Shown: positions 25,253 to 33,989 of the stretch, piece by piece
Numbering within the stretch: position 1 is the stretch's first letter
How the letters are laid out: the number at the start of each line of letters is the position of its first letter
NCBI RefSeq assembly: GCF_000382385.1
Contig: NZ_KB908335.1
Span: 6,090-60,689, forward strand
Origin: Segatella maculosa DSM 19339 = JCM 15638
Lineage (GTDB): Bacteria > Bacteroidota > Bacteroidia > Bacteroidales > Bacteroidaceae
DNA: 54,600 bases
Direction: 5' to 3'
The notes under the pieces: generated by a model
Seen by the model: the letters and a program-made list of their open reading frames with translations, nothing else
The model's database searches: none
Told to the model about the DNA's origin: nothing
Made by a program: the position numbers and the translations under genes

Positions 25253-26689
25253 CTATTTCCTTCTTTCCACCCACTTCACCGCCTCTTCCATCATCTCCAT
25301 GCGCAGCAGCTTGGCTGTTCCGGCATACAACAGGGTGGCGATGACGATGCGCACCACGAGCAACAAGGCGGGAGAAGCAATGAGGCACGTGGCGAAATAG
25401 GTGGCCGTCATCACGCCGGAGGCCACAAGGAGCGACGGAAGAACGTCTTTCATCACCGCCGAAAAGCGTACGCCGATGATGCGATGTGCCGCAAACTGCC
25501 ACACCATCAGCCATGCAATGGTGAACAACGTGTAGGCCATCACCATCTTGTTGATGCCATATTGATAGAAAAGAGCTATGATGCCGATTTGCAAAACAAT
25601 CTGCATCACGTTGCAACGCATATAAACGTCGGAGCGTCCATTGCCCAATGCCACGTTCTGATACACCGTGTAAAAGGGCACGAAAGCACCACCGATGCAC
25701 AGCATTTGCAGCAAGGGAATGGCATCGACCCACTGCTTTCCGATTGTAACCAGAATAAACTCGCGCGACACGATGGCCAGTCCGAACATGGCCGGAAAGC
25801 TGAAAAAGGCCGTGAAGCGCATCATCTTGCGGAACACGCGCACTGCTCTTCCGCGCTCTTCATGCACGGATGCCAACACCGGTTGGGCCACTTGGCCTAT
25901 CGCATTGGCCACGAATGAGTTGGCCATTGAGTCCCATTTGTAGGCTTGCGTGAAGTCTCCGACGGCCTTAATGGGGTAAAGTCGGCCGAAAACAAGCGTG
26001 AGTATGTTGTTGCTGACGGTGTTGATGATGTTCGTGATGAGCACTTTCACGCTGAAACCGAACATGCGTTTGACGGGTTCGAACGTGAAATGGAACGACG
26101 GATGCCATGGCGTAAACCAGTAACGGCCAAGGTTCAGCACCGCAATATAGACGATTTGCTGCCACGCCAAGCTCCAATATGAGAAGCCCAAAAAGGCCAA
26201 CACGATGGCAATGCTGCCCGAACAGACGAGCGCAATGGCCCCGATGATAGCGATTTCGCGGTTCATCATGTTCTTTGTCATATAGGCCCCGTGGGCTATT
26301 CCGAATGAAGAAATGACGAAACTCAGGAAGACCAAGCGCGAAAGCGGCACCAAACAAGGTTGCCGGATATAGGAGGCTATGAGCGGAGCCGAGGCGAACA
26401 GCACGACATAAAGCACGAAACCGACAAGGATGTTGAACCAAAACACCGAGTTGTAATCGCGTGCCTGCGGGCTTTTCAGGTTGATGAGGCCCTGCGAGAA
26501 GCCACTACTTTGCAGGTTTCCGGCTATCAGTGTGAAGATGTTCAGCACACCCACGATGCCATACTCGGCCGGACTGATGAGCCTTCCGAGGAAGATACCG
26601 ATGACAAGGTTCAGCAATTGCGTCGTTCCGCTGTTCAAAGCGCCCCAAAAAAGTCCCTTTGCTGTCTTCTCTTTCAAACTTTCTGCCAT
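25253..26689 (-). CDS. Polysaccharide flippase (MOP/PST family, Wzx-like)
   Basis: 478 residues with about 12-14 hydrophobic segments. The N-terminus (GLFWGALNSGTTQLLNLVIGI) and FLGRLISPAEYGIVGVL are typical of polysaccharide exporters and lipid-linked oligosaccharide flippases. It would turn lipid-linked sugar units across the inner membrane. The partner glycosyltransferase at 26763 is divergent, 73 bp away. The sugar is unknown, and no large capsule locus is visible. Confidence 0.88.
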   Translation of the reverse strand: MAESLKEKTAKGLFWGALNSGTTQLLNLVIGIFLGRLISPAEYGIVGVLNIFTLIAGNLQSSGFSQGLINLKSPQARDYNSVFWFNILVGFVLYVVLFASAPLIASYIRQPCLVPLSRLVFLSFVISSFGIAHGAYMTKNMMNREIAIIGAIALVCSGSIAIVLAFLGFSYWSLAWQQIVYIAVLNLGRYWFTPWHPSFHFTFEPVKRMFGFSVKVLITNIINTVSNNILTLVFGRLYPIKAVGDFTQAYKWDSMANSFVANAIGQVAQPVLASVHEERGRAVRVFRKMMRFTAFFSFPAMFGLAIVSREFILVTIGKQWVDAIPLLQMLCIGGAFVPFYTVYQNVALGNGRSDVYMRCNVMQIVLQIGIIALFYQYGINKMVMAYTLFTIAWLMVWQFAAHRIIGVRFSAVMKDVLPSLLVASGVMTATYFATCLIASPALLLVVRIVIATLLYAGTAKLLRMEMMEEAVKWVERRK

Positions 26690-26708
26690 TCGCGTTTCGT
26701 TTTGATTG

Positions 26709-26757
26709 CAAAATTACGACTATTTGATTGAAGTTCAAAAGAAAAGCCTTACTTTTG
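26709..26757. promoter_or_regulatory. Divergent promoters of flippase (minus) and glycosyltransferase (plus)
   Basis: Minus strand: TTTG (26739-26736), 19 bases, TAATTTTG (26716-26709). Plus strand: TTTG (26723-26726), 23 bases, TACTTTTG (26750-26757). The plus start would fall at or within a few bases of the ATG at 26763, so that mRNA may be leaderless. Confidence 0.65.
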
Positions 26758-26762
26758 CAAAT

Positions 26763-27863
26763 ATGCAGCAGACGGTATTCCATATCATCTCCCATCTCGA
26801 CGTAGGCGGTGCGGAACGCGTGGCCATCAACATGGCCGAGTCGCCCACGGAGGGCATTTCGTATCACGTCGTGGAGCTTATCAGGGCGCATGGTGCCTTC
26901 AACAAGGTGCTGACCGCGGAGCTTCGGGCCCACCATATCCGCTATCATCGCGGCTTTGTCCCCGAGGTTCACTTTCATTATCTCTTCGAACGGCTGGCCG
27001 CACTGACCTTTCCGCTGTGGTTCCTGTGGCTGTTTTTGAGGTATAGGCCACGCGTCATACACTGTCATACCGAGATGCCCGACTTGGCTGTTTACTGGTT
27101 TTTCTGCCTTTTTCCATGGCTGTTGAAGCGTTGCAAGATTGTGCGGACCATTCACAACACGCGCCTTTGGACGGGAATGGAGCGCACGGGGCGACGCGTG
27201 GAGGCTTTTTTTATCCGACACGATGCCAATGTGGCCATCTCCGAATCCGTGCGGTTGAACTATCAGAACACCTATCATGCCGACCCACCTATTATATATA
27301 ATGGTGTGGCTCCCGTCGGTCAGCGACCTTATCCGCACCTGAAAGCCGATAAAATCAATGTGCTTTTTGCCGGAAGATTCGAGGAACAGAAAGGCATCGA
27401 CATGCTTATTGCCATCATCAAAAGCCTGAACGGCGATGCAAGATATTATTTCCATGTCGTCGGAAGTGGGTCGCTCTGTCCGCTGTTGACGGTGCAATTG
27501 GTCGGTTGCGACAATGTTTCCATCGGCGAACCGCTGGCAGATTTGGCCACATTCCTTGCCGCATTCGACTTCTTGCTCATGCCTTCGCGCTTCGAAGGGC
27601 TGAGCATTCTCTCGCTCGAAGCCAGCTTCAATGGGCTTCCGGTCATCATGAATGCTTGCCCGGGACTGCGCGATACGCTTCCCGAAGACTGGCCGTTGCG
27701 GGTAGAAAACAACGACCTTGCGGCCTATGAACACCTTTTCTGTGATGTTCTGCCCGTGATTAATCGGGCCGAACTGCAGGAAAAGGCCCGCCACTTCGTC
27801 GAGGAGAACTTCTCGATGGCCGTGATGAGACGGAGATATGAGGCGTTGTACGGCCTGATATAA
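26763..27863 (+). CDS. Family 4 glycosyltransferase
   Basis: 366 residues from ATG 26763. GT-B fold: the N-terminal domain begins VFHIISHLDVGGAERVAINM, the GGAE motif of GT4 enzymes. The C-terminal donor-binding domain has INVLFAGRFEEQKGIDMLI and MPSRFEGLSILSLEASFNG, the EX7E region. It probably transfers a sugar from a nucleotide-sugar to a lipid-linked glycan on the cytoplasmic face, for export by the divergent flippase. Confidence 0.9.
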   Translation: MQQTVFHIISHLDVGGAERVAINMAESPTEGISYHVVELIRAHGAFNKVLTAELRAHHIRYHRGFVPEVHFHYLFERLAALTFPLWFLWLFLRYRPRVIHCHTEMPDLAVYWFFCLFPWLLKRCKIVRTIHNTRLWTGMERTGRRVEAFFIRHDANVAISESVRLNYQNTYHADPPIIYNGVAPVGQRPYPHLKADKINVLFAGRFEEQKGIDMLIAIIKSLNGDARYYFHVVGSGSLCPLLTVQLVGCDNVSIGEPLADLATFLAAFDFLLMPSRFEGLSILSLEASFNGLPVIMNACPGLRDTLPEDWPLRVENNDLAAYEHLFCDVLPVINRAELQEKARHFVEENFSMAVMRRRYEALYGLI

Positions 27864-27939
27864 GGCGACGGATTTGCAAGGTGGGCTTGCCATAAATCAA
27901 TTATTTTGGCGTTTAGAAACAAAAATATGTGGATAAGTT

Positions 27940-27971
27940 TTGCAAATAAATTAAAAAAGATATATCTTTGC
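27940..27971 (+). promoter_or_regulatory. Promoter of the beta-barrel protein gene
   Basis: TTTG (27940-27943), 20 bases, TATCTTTG (27964-27971). An excellent match to the Bacteroidetes consensus. The leader would be about 80 bases. Confidence 0.8.
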
Positions 27972-28056
27972 AACAGAAACGATAAGAAAAGAAAACCTAA
28001 AAGCATTTTCGCTTTAATGAAAATAAACAGTATTATCAACTAAAAAGTTAAGTATT

Positions 28057-28590
28057 ATGAAAAAGGTTTTATTGTCAGCAGCCCTGTTGCTTTCATCGGT
28101 TGCAATGTTTGCACAACACGAAGTAGGTACTTTGACCATTCAACCCAAGGTAGGTTTGAACATTGCCAACGTCACAAAGGTTGACGGAAAAGCAAGAGTT
28201 GACTTCGTTGGTGGAGCCGAATTGGAGTATCAAGTAGATGATATTATCTCGCTGAGTGGTGGTCTTTTGTACTCTCGTCAGGGCTACAAAGTGAAAGACG
28301 GTGATGGAAAATGGGCTCCAAGTTACCTCAATGTGCCGGTCTTGGCCAATGTTTATCCTGTTGAGGGCCTTGCCGTGAAGCTCGGTGTTCAGCCCGGTTT
28401 CATGATTGACAAGGACAAAGCCGACGACGCTAAGACATTCGACCTCTCTATTCCCGTAGGTCTGTCTTACGAATATAGCAACTTCGTCATTGACGGTCGC
28501 TACAACTTCGGCGTAACCAAGGTCTCCAAGAACATCAGCGCAAAGAACAGCGTATTTCAGATTACAGTAGGTTACAAGTTCGAGCTCTAA
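28057..28590 (+). CDS. Outer membrane beta-barrel protein
   Basis: 177 residues. The signal peptide MKKVLLSAALLLSSVAMFAQ is followed by a small barrel of alternating amphipathic strands (VGLNIANVTKVDGKARVDFV, LSGGLLYSRQGYKV) ending in VGYKFEL, with the usual C-terminal aromatic. This matches the porin-like outer membrane beta-barrel family common in Bacteroidetes. Strong promoter and single-gene unit. Its role is structural or adhesive and not deducible further. Confidence 0.87.
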   Translation: MKKVLLSAALLLSSVAMFAQHEVGTLTIQPKVGLNIANVTKVDGKARVDFVGGAELEYQVDDIISLSGGLLYSRQGYKVKDGDGKWAPSYLNVPVLANVYPVEGLAVKLGVQPGFMIDKDKADDAKTFDLSIPVGLSYEYSNFVIDGRYNFGVTKVSKNISAKNSVFQITVGYKFEL

Positions 28591-28650
28591 ATCTTCAATG
28601 GTAGTCTGCCCCTGAAAGGGACCGAACAACCGTCAGAAGAACACTACATT

Positions 28651-28690
28651 AGGGCAGCGAAGCCAATCAATATGAGGCTTTGCTGCCCTT
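28651..28690. terminator. Hairpin between convergent genes, likely bidirectional terminator
   Basis: AGGGCAGCGAAGCC pairs with GGCTTTGCTGCCCT across an 11-base loop. It stands between the barrel gene (plus) and the GH127 gene (minus). The T-run after it is short (TTAATCGTTTG). Confidence 0.65.
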
Positions 28691-28725
28691 AATCGTTTGT
28701 ATAAGCCGGGGCCGGGAGCCTTCGG

Positions 28726-30747
28726 TTATTCCACATCGGTGCTCTTCAACCACACGTCCATGCGTCCTGCACCACGATGATTCCAAGCATAATAGGGTAT
28801 CAACGTAAGGCCGACGCGCTTCAATGCCAGGTTGCCATCGGCGTCTTTCGTCAGTTCTTGGGCCGTTGTCCGGAGCGCATTGACGGCGAACGGCTGGCCG
28901 TCGGCCTCGGTGTTCCAGATGTTATAGCCCTTCACGAGGCTGAAATCGGCATTCGCTTTCACGTATATTTGCTGCAACTGTACGCCATTGTTGTCGGCTG
29001 CTTCGGCGCAATAGACCAGCGGACCGCGTTCCACGGCCACTCGACCGAAGTCGTCTTTCACGCGTTTGTCGGCCACGACCGTGCGCGGTTGCATGTTGAG
29101 TTCGAGCGTAATCACGTCACCTTTCCTAACGTTATTGATGCGCATGTAGCCGCCCTCCTGCAGTTCGGGATAGAGATATCCGCCGTTGCGGGCGATGCGC
29201 CAGCCGTTTTCGCGTTTATCGGTAAAGCGGTAGAGTCCGCCGGGAGCCACTTCGCCGCGCGCCCAGCCCGGTATGCGAACCATCAGCGACGCTTTCTTAT
29301 TGGCATTCCCCAAGACACGGATCGTAATCTTGCCGTCCCACGGATAGTCGGTCATGGTTTCGAGCGTCAGTTCCTTTCCGCCTACGTTCAGCGTTGCGAA
29401 GCCTGCCATGAAAAGGTTCACGTAAGCGTCGTCACCCCGAACGGCATAGACATATCCCGGCACTGAAGGAATGAACCGACTCAGGTTGCTCGGGCAGCAG
29501 GCACAGCCGAACCACGGTTGGCGCGTCAGTGTGCCGTCGGCGTTGAACTTATAATTGCCGTCCGACGCGAGCGGATTGGGATAGAAGAAGCGGCCACCAT
29601 CGACGCTCATGCCGCTGATGACGCCATTGTAGAGCGTGCGTTCAAGGCAGTCGATATACTTTCCGTCGCCGTGAAGCATGAAGAGCCGAAGGTTCAAATA
29701 GCACTGCGCAATGGCCGCACACGTCTCGTTATAAGCCGTCAGGTTGGGCAGTTCGTAGTCGTTGCCAAAGGACTCGCCGCTGTGTCGCGCCCCAACGCCA
29801 CCCGTCAGATAGTACTTCCGGCCCACAATGTTCTCCCAGATGCGGTCGATAGCATGCACGTAGGCCGTGTCGCCCGTGAGTGCAGCCACGTCCGCCATGC
29901 CGGCATACATGTAACCGGCCCGAACAGCGTGGCCCACAGCCTCGCGTTGTTCCGTCACGGGCTTGTGGCTCTGCGAGTAGGCATTCTTTATGGCCGTCTT
30001 TCCGCGGTAGTCGAGGAAGAACTTCGCCTCGTCGAGATAGCGTTTATCGCCCGTGGCAAGATAAAGTTTGGCAAGTCCCATCTCAGCAATCTGATGGCCG
30101 GGGACGACGCACGCCTGTCCTGCCCGCGGGCCCACCTCGCGCACCACGCAATCGGCATACCGTCGTGCGATATCAAGGAACTTCTTCGACCCCGTAGCCT
30201 GCTCATGTGCCACGGCAGCATCGAGCATATGGCCCAGATTATAAAGCTCATGGCTCAGCTCTTCCACCTTTTCCCATCGCTTCATGCCAGCCCACGGGTG
30301 CGGATGCCGCGGGTTCATCGTGCGTGCCGTGTAGAGATAGCCGTCCGTCTCCTGCGCCTTGGCCACGATGTCGAGCACACTGTCGATGTAAGCCTCAAGC
30401 CTTTTGTCGGGGAAGCTCTGCAGCATGTAGCTCGCACCCTCGATGGTTTTGTAGACATCGGTGTCGTCGAAGGGGAATTGCATGAACTTATTGACCACAT
30501 AATCGTCGCTCGGATGAGCCGCCTTCACGAAGTTTTCGTAGCGATGTTCCGTCTCGCACTTGCCGAACGCCAGCGGAATCGTCACCTTCTGCGCCGCTTT
30601 CAGTCGTTCGCCGAAGAACGAACCGGGCGCGAGCCTGACGCTCGTGAAGGGCACTTGCCGGTAGGGATAGCCCGCAACGGCAGGCTGTGCAGTGGCCATA
30701 CAGGCTGTCGTCGAGGCCAAAAGCAGGGTTATGAAATTCTTTTTCAT
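28726..30747 (-). CDS. Glycoside hydrolase family 127 protein (beta-L-arabinofuranosidase type)
   Basis: 673 residues with a cleavable signal (MKKNFITLLLASTTACMATA). Family 127 is an alpha/alpha barrel using a zinc-bound cysteine nucleophile. Zinc ligands and nucleophile are present: Glu341 and Cys343 in AYNETCAAI, and Cys417-Cys418 in WFGCACCPSN. Substrates in the family are beta-L-arabinofuranosides of plant cell-wall glycoproteins and pectin side chains. It stands alone, outside any sus locus here, probably periplasmic. A TATATTTG promoter element lies at 30786-30793. Confidence 0.93.
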   Translation of the reverse strand: MKKNFITLLLASTTACMATAQPAVAGYPYRQVPFTSVRLAPGSFFGERLKAAQKVTIPLAFGKCETEHRYENFVKAAHPSDDYVVNKFMQFPFDDTDVYKTIEGASYMLQSFPDKRLEAYIDSVLDIVAKAQETDGYLYTARTMNPRHPHPWAGMKRWEKVEELSHELYNLGHMLDAAVAHEQATGSKKFLDIARRYADCVVREVGPRAGQACVVPGHQIAEMGLAKLYLATGDKRYLDEAKFFLDYRGKTAIKNAYSQSHKPVTEQREAVGHAVRAGYMYAGMADVAALTGDTAYVHAIDRIWENIVGRKYYLTGGVGARHSGESFGNDYELPNLTAYNETCAAIAQCYLNLRLFMLHGDGKYIDCLERTLYNGVISGMSVDGGRFFYPNPLASDGNYKFNADGTLTRQPWFGCACCPSNLSRFIPSVPGYVYAVRGDDAYVNLFMAGFATLNVGGKELTLETMTDYPWDGKITIRVLGNANKKASLMVRIPGWARGEVAPGGLYRFTDKRENGWRIARNGGYLYPELQEGGYMRINNVRKGDVITLELNMQPRTVVADKRVKDDFGRVAVERGPLVYCAEAADNNGVQLQQIYVKANADFSLVKGYNIWNTEADGQPFAVNALRTTAQELTKDADGNLALKRVGLTLIPYYAWNHRGAGRMDVWLKSTDVE

Positions 30748-30785
30748 GCTGTCAGGGTTGAGTTAAACGAATCGTTTCACGAAGG

Positions 30786-30793
30786 CAAATATA
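30786..30793 (-). promoter_or_regulatory. -7 element of the GH127 promoter
   Basis: TATATTTG on the minus strand, 39 bases before the start codon, with TTTATTGC about 19 bases upstream as a loose -33 element. Confidence 0.55.
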
Positions 30794-30901
30794 TGCAATT
30801 CTTTTCGCTTCTGCAATAAAGTGTATCCTCTTTCTTGCCATGCAAAGCGAAAAAGCAAGGCCGCAAACGGGCGCGCAAGGCAGAGAGGCAACGCCTTCCC
30901 C

Positions 30902-31062
30902 TTGTAGGGACGCACGGCCCGTGCGTCCGTTCCGTTGGGAATGTAAGTCAATATACATTGGCTCGTGCGTCCGCGCAAGGTGAATGGCAAGTAAATAGCA
31001 TGGTTGTTGGAGCGAATGTACGCAGCGTTTTGGGCGGACGCACGAGCCGTGCGTCCCTACAT
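30902..31062. repeat. Long REP composite (REPs at 30908 and 31036)
   Basis: Outer palindromes start 128 bp apart, with a half REP (CTCGTGCGTCCGCGC) in between. Same layout as the pair at 24273-24653, including AATGTAAGTCAATATACAT. Confidence 0.88.
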
Positions 31063-31212
31063 GCACTCGCACAGCTTGCCATCTCAACCATTTTGCACAT
31101 CAATATAGTCATGACAAGCATGTAGGGACTTTGACTTTGAACATTGAATTTTGAATATTGAACTTTGGGATTAGCTATGTCAAAAAATGATTTGCAGGCA
31201 AGAGGTATATAG

Positions 31213-31280
31213 GGACGCACGGCTCGTGCGTCCGCTCCATTGTGAATGTAAGTCAATATACATTGGCTCGTGCGTCCGCG
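31213..31280. repeat. Truncated REP composite (REP at 31213 plus half element)
   Basis: REP 31213-31233 is followed by AATGTAAGTCAATATACAT and the half element GGCTCGTGCGTCCGCGC, then the composite stops. The left edge reads TATAGGGAC instead of TGTAGGGAC. It is preceded at 31125-31165 by the ACTTTGAACATTG simple repeat. Confidence 0.85.
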
Positions 31281-31350
31281 CAAATGCAAACAAGCAGAGA
31301 AGCAACGACTCTCCCCGTAAGGAAGCAAATCAACCTTATAGCATGAGCGA

Positions 31351-31458
31351 ATTGGACAAACGTGTCCAATCCATTAGACAGGTTTGTCCAATCGATTGGA
31401 CAGACTTGTCCAACTCATTGGACAGCCGTGTCCAGCTTATTGGACAGCCGTGTCCAAT
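31351..31458. repeat. 22-bp array of five palindromes ATTGGACA-N4-TGTCCAAT
   Basis: Palindromes start at 31351, 31373, 31395, 31417 and 31439, exactly 22 bp apart. Each has 8-bp arms around four variable bases (AACG, GGTT, GACT, GCCG, GCCG) and a 2-bp separator. Unit 2 has ATTAGACA on the left, and units 3 and 4 vary at the right edge. All dyads face the same side of the helix at two turns each. Confidence 0.95.
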
Positions 31459-31505
31459 TAATTATCCACAGGTAGAAAACGAACCCTCTCATAGGAGATA
31501 AAGAA

Positions 31506-31659
31506 TGATACACAGCTGTACAAGCTGTTCTACACAAGAGTATAATCCATTCTACACAGCTGTATAATTTATTCTACACGGGCATATAATCCGTTCTACA
31601 CAGCTGTATAATTTATTCTACACGGGAGTATAATCCGTTCTACACCACTGTATAATGAA
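31506..31659. repeat. 22-bp array of seven units, TTCTACAC...TGTATAAT type
   Basis: Units start at 31506 (degenerate), 31528, 31550, 31572, 31594, 31616 and 31638, all 22 bp. The clearest unit reads TTCTACACAGCTGTATAAT plus three bases, an imperfect dyad with arms ATTCTACA and TGTATAAT. Units 2 and 4 are identical and units 3 and 5 nearly so. The dyad centre of the first unit is 67 bp from the last centre of the previous array, almost three periods. Confidence 0.93.
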
Positions 31660-31817
31660 TTGTGGCGCGGTTTATAGATAAGAGCGGTAGGACTGTGGCG
31701 CGGAAAGGGACAGGGCTGAAGCGCGGAGCGACACGCTGCAGCGGCTATTCCGGCAGCGGCGGAATGCGGCTGCAGCGCATCTTTTTTGTGTGCGGAATGC
31801 AGTTCGCGCGGCTTTTC
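31660..31817. other. GC-rich stretch with irregular repeats before fabI
   Basis: GGCGCGG, GAAGCGCGG and GCAGCGGC recur at roughly 20-23 bp spacing, perhaps a decayed continuation of the 22-bp arrays. No ORF is supported. Confidence 0.35.
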
Positions 31818-31849
31818 TTTGGTTATCTTGTCTGAAAGACGTAACTTTG
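31818..31849 (+). promoter_or_regulatory. Promoter of fabI
   Basis: TTTG (31818-31821), 20 bases, TAACTTTG (31842-31849). The start codon is 30 bases downstream. The 22-bp arrays end about 160 bp upstream. Confidence 0.8.
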
Positions 31850-31878
31850 CACGCAACTATTCATTAAAGTAGAAAATT

Positions 31879-32736
31879 ATGGCATACAATTTATTGAAAG
31901 GTAAGCGTGGCATCATTTTCGGTGCGCTGAACGACATGTCTATTGCATGGAAAGTGGCCGAACGCTGTGCTGAAGAAGGGGCGTCGGTTGTGCTGAGTAA
32001 CACCGAGATGGCCCTGCGTATGGGTGAGCTTGATGTGCTGGCAAAGAAGATCGGTGCGCCGGTCATAGCGGCCGATGCCACCAATTACGACGACCTTGAG
32101 AACGTGTTCGTCAAGTCACAGGAGCTGTTGGGCGGCAAAATCGACTTCGTGTTGCATTCCATCGGCATGAGTCCGAACGTGCGCAAGCGCCGCACTTACG
32201 ACGACCTCGACTACAATTGGCTCAATAAGACGCTCGACATCTCGGCCATTTCTTTCCACAAGATGCTGCAGGCCGCCAAGAGGGTGGACGCCATCGCCGA
32301 GTATGGCTCGGTGGTTGCGCTGACCTATGTGGCTTCGCACCGCACGTTCTTCGGCTATAACGACATGGCCGACGCCAAGAGCCTGCTGGAAAGCATCGCA
32401 CGCAGCTTCGGCTACATCTATGGCCGCGAGAAGAACGTGCGCATCAACACTATTTCGCAGTCGCCCACGGCCACGACGGCGGGCAAGGGCATCAAGGATA
32501 TCGACAACATGATGGACTTTGCCGACAAGATGTCGCCGCTGGGCAACGCTTCGGCTGACGATTGCGCCGACTACTGCGTGACGCTGTTCAGCGACCTGAC
32601 GCGCAAGGTGACCATGCAGACGCTCTTCCACGACGGAGGCTTCTCGAACATGGGCATGAGCCTGCGGGCCATGAACCAATACAGCAAGGCGTTGGACGAC
32701 TATAAGGACGAGAACGGCAAGGTCATCTACGGCTGA
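31879..32736 (+). CDS. fabI: Enoyl-[acyl-carrier-protein] reductase
   Basis: 285 residues, short-chain dehydrogenase fold. It reduces the trans-2 double bond of enoyl-ACP with NADH in each fatty-acid elongation cycle. The active-site pattern is Tyr150-x9-Tyr160-x6-Lys167 (ALTYVASHRTFFGYNDMADAK region), the FabI arrangement. The glycine-rich start IIFGALNDMSIAWKVA and SQSPTATTAGKGI are also typical. It is slightly longer at the C-terminus than E. coli FabI. A patatin gene follows on the same strand. Confidence 0.97.
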   Translation: MAYNLLKGKRGIIFGALNDMSIAWKVAERCAEEGASVVLSNTEMALRMGELDVLAKKIGAPVIAADATNYDDLENVFVKSQELLGGKIDFVLHSIGMSPNVRKRRTYDDLDYNWLNKTLDISAISFHKMLQAAKRVDAIAEYGSVVALTYVASHRTFFGYNDMADAKSLLESIARSFGYIYGREKNVRINTISQSPTATTAGKGIKDIDNMMDFADKMSPLGNASADDCADYCVTLFSDLTRKVTMQTLFHDGGFSNMGMSLRAMNQYSKALDDYKDENGKVIYG

Positions 32737-32818
32737 TGCCGCGACGGTTCCGCTATTTTTACGGGAAGCCACGGGCCGGTCTGCGCGATTGGTCCGTGGC
32801 TCTTTTATTGATAAAAGC

Positions 32819-33721
32819 ATGAAGAAGAAGATTGCATTAGTACTGTCGAGCGGTGGGGCACGCGGATTGGCTCACATCGGGGCCATCGAAGCCTTGGAGA
32901 GCCGCGGGTATGAGATTTCGTCGATAGCGGGTTGCTCGATGGGTGCGCTCATCGGCGGCATGTATGCGGCGGGAAAGCTGCCCGAAGTGAAGCAGTGGAT
33001 GTTCAAACTCGACCGTCGGAAGGTGCTCTCGCTGGTCGATTTCTCGCTCAGTCTGAATCATTTGGTGAAGGGAAACAGGGTGATGGACGCCCTGAAAGAG
33101 GTGGTTCCCGACGTCAACATCGAAGACCTTCCCATTCCTTATACGGCCGTGGCGACCGATTGGAACAGCGGCCGCGAGGTAATCTTCAGCAAAGGAAGCC
33201 TGTATAACGCCATTCGGGCGAGCATCTCCATTCCGTTGTTCTTCAATCCCGTCAGATGCAAGGAGATGTTGTTGGTAGACGGTGGCCTTGTCAACGCGCT
33301 TCCGCTGAACAGAGTGGCCCGCCAGTCGGACGACCTGCTTGTGGGCATCAACGTGAGCACGCACGATTACCGCGGCGAACTGCTCATGCAGCACTTCGTT
33401 GAGAAGAAGTTGCTCGGCAAATCGATGCCGGCGGCCATCATGAACCGCGTGCTCACCCATCTCGAAGGCCTCAACGTCAACTATGTCACGCTACTGATGC
33501 GCACCATCGCCATCATGTTGGAGCAGAACACGCGCCAGCAAATCAAGCTTTCGCACCCGGATATCGTCGTTCAGGCACCGATGAAGCGATATGGAACCTT
33601 GGACTTCGACAAGGCCGAGGCCATCTCGCAAATCGGAGAACGCAAGACGCACAAGGCTATCGACCACTATGAGCAGACGCACCAATCGCTTTGGCAACAG
33701 TTCCTGAGCCTGAACCGATAG
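32819..33721 (+). CDS. Patatin-like phospholipase family protein
   Basis: 300 residues from ATG 32819, although the frame extends slightly upstream to a TTG. The oxyanion loop is SSGGARGLAHIGAIEAL, the nucleophile Ser40 lies in AGCSMGAL (GxSxG), and the dyad Asp154 is in LLVDGGLVNALP. No signal peptide, so cytoplasmic or membrane-associated. The family hydrolyses acyl chains from phospholipids. It is 82 bases after fabI and may share its transcript, linking membrane lipid synthesis and turnover. Confidence 0.92.
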   Translation: MKKKIALVLSSGGARGLAHIGAIEALESRGYEISSIAGCSMGALIGGMYAAGKLPEVKQWMFKLDRRKVLSLVDFSLSLNHLVKGNRVMDALKEVVPDVNIEDLPIPYTAVATDWNSGREVIFSKGSLYNAIRASISIPLFFNPVRCKEMLLVDGGLVNALPLNRVARQSDDLLVGINVSTHDYRGELLMQHFVEKKLLGKSMPAAIMNRVLTHLEGLNVNYVTLLMRTIAIMLEQNTRQQIKLSHPDIVVQAPMKRYGTLDFDKAEAISQIGERKTHKAIDHYEQTHQSLWQQFLSLNR

Positions 33722-33765
33722 CTCGATGCCTGCCCGCTGATTTTAATAGCAATAAGGCGGCGTTG

Positions 33766-33853
33766 CAACCGCAGCCATATTGCCACGCAATCGCAGCCAT
33801 TTTACCGCGCAATCTCACCCATTTTGGCATGCAAAATGGGTGAGATTGAAAAA
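33766..33853. repeat. 22-bp array, common family, 4 units
   Basis: Units start at 33766, 33788, 33810 and 33832. The third (AATCTCACCCATTTTGGC) is followed by its inverse (AAAATGGGTGAGATT) in the fourth, so the array ends in a large dyad. Confidence 0.88.
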
Positions 33854-33864
33854 CGATGAAACGC

Positions 33865-33958
33865 ATGTAGGGACGCACGGGCCGTGCGTCCGCTCCGTTT
33901 CTCAGTTGTTTACTCGTCAACCGTGCTGGGCGGACGCACGAGCCGTGCGTCCCTACAT
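33865..33958. repeat. REP doublet (33871 and 33932)
   Basis: Inverted palindromes 61 bp apart with TGTAGGG on the left and CCCTACATG on the right. The inner sequence (TCAGTTGTTTACTCGTCAACC) resembles the text near other REPs (AGTAAACAAGTGGAC). Confidence 0.9.
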
Positions 33959-33989
33959 GCCTATCCCCTGCGCATGGTACAACCACCTC

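Noticed and set aside
26505..27893. Minus-strand frame of 462 residues
   Set aside because: Antisense to the GT4 gene and overlapping the divergent promoter region.
29518..30819. Plus-strand frame of 433 residues
   Set aside because: Antisense to the GH127 gene, whose zinc and nucleophile residues are intact.
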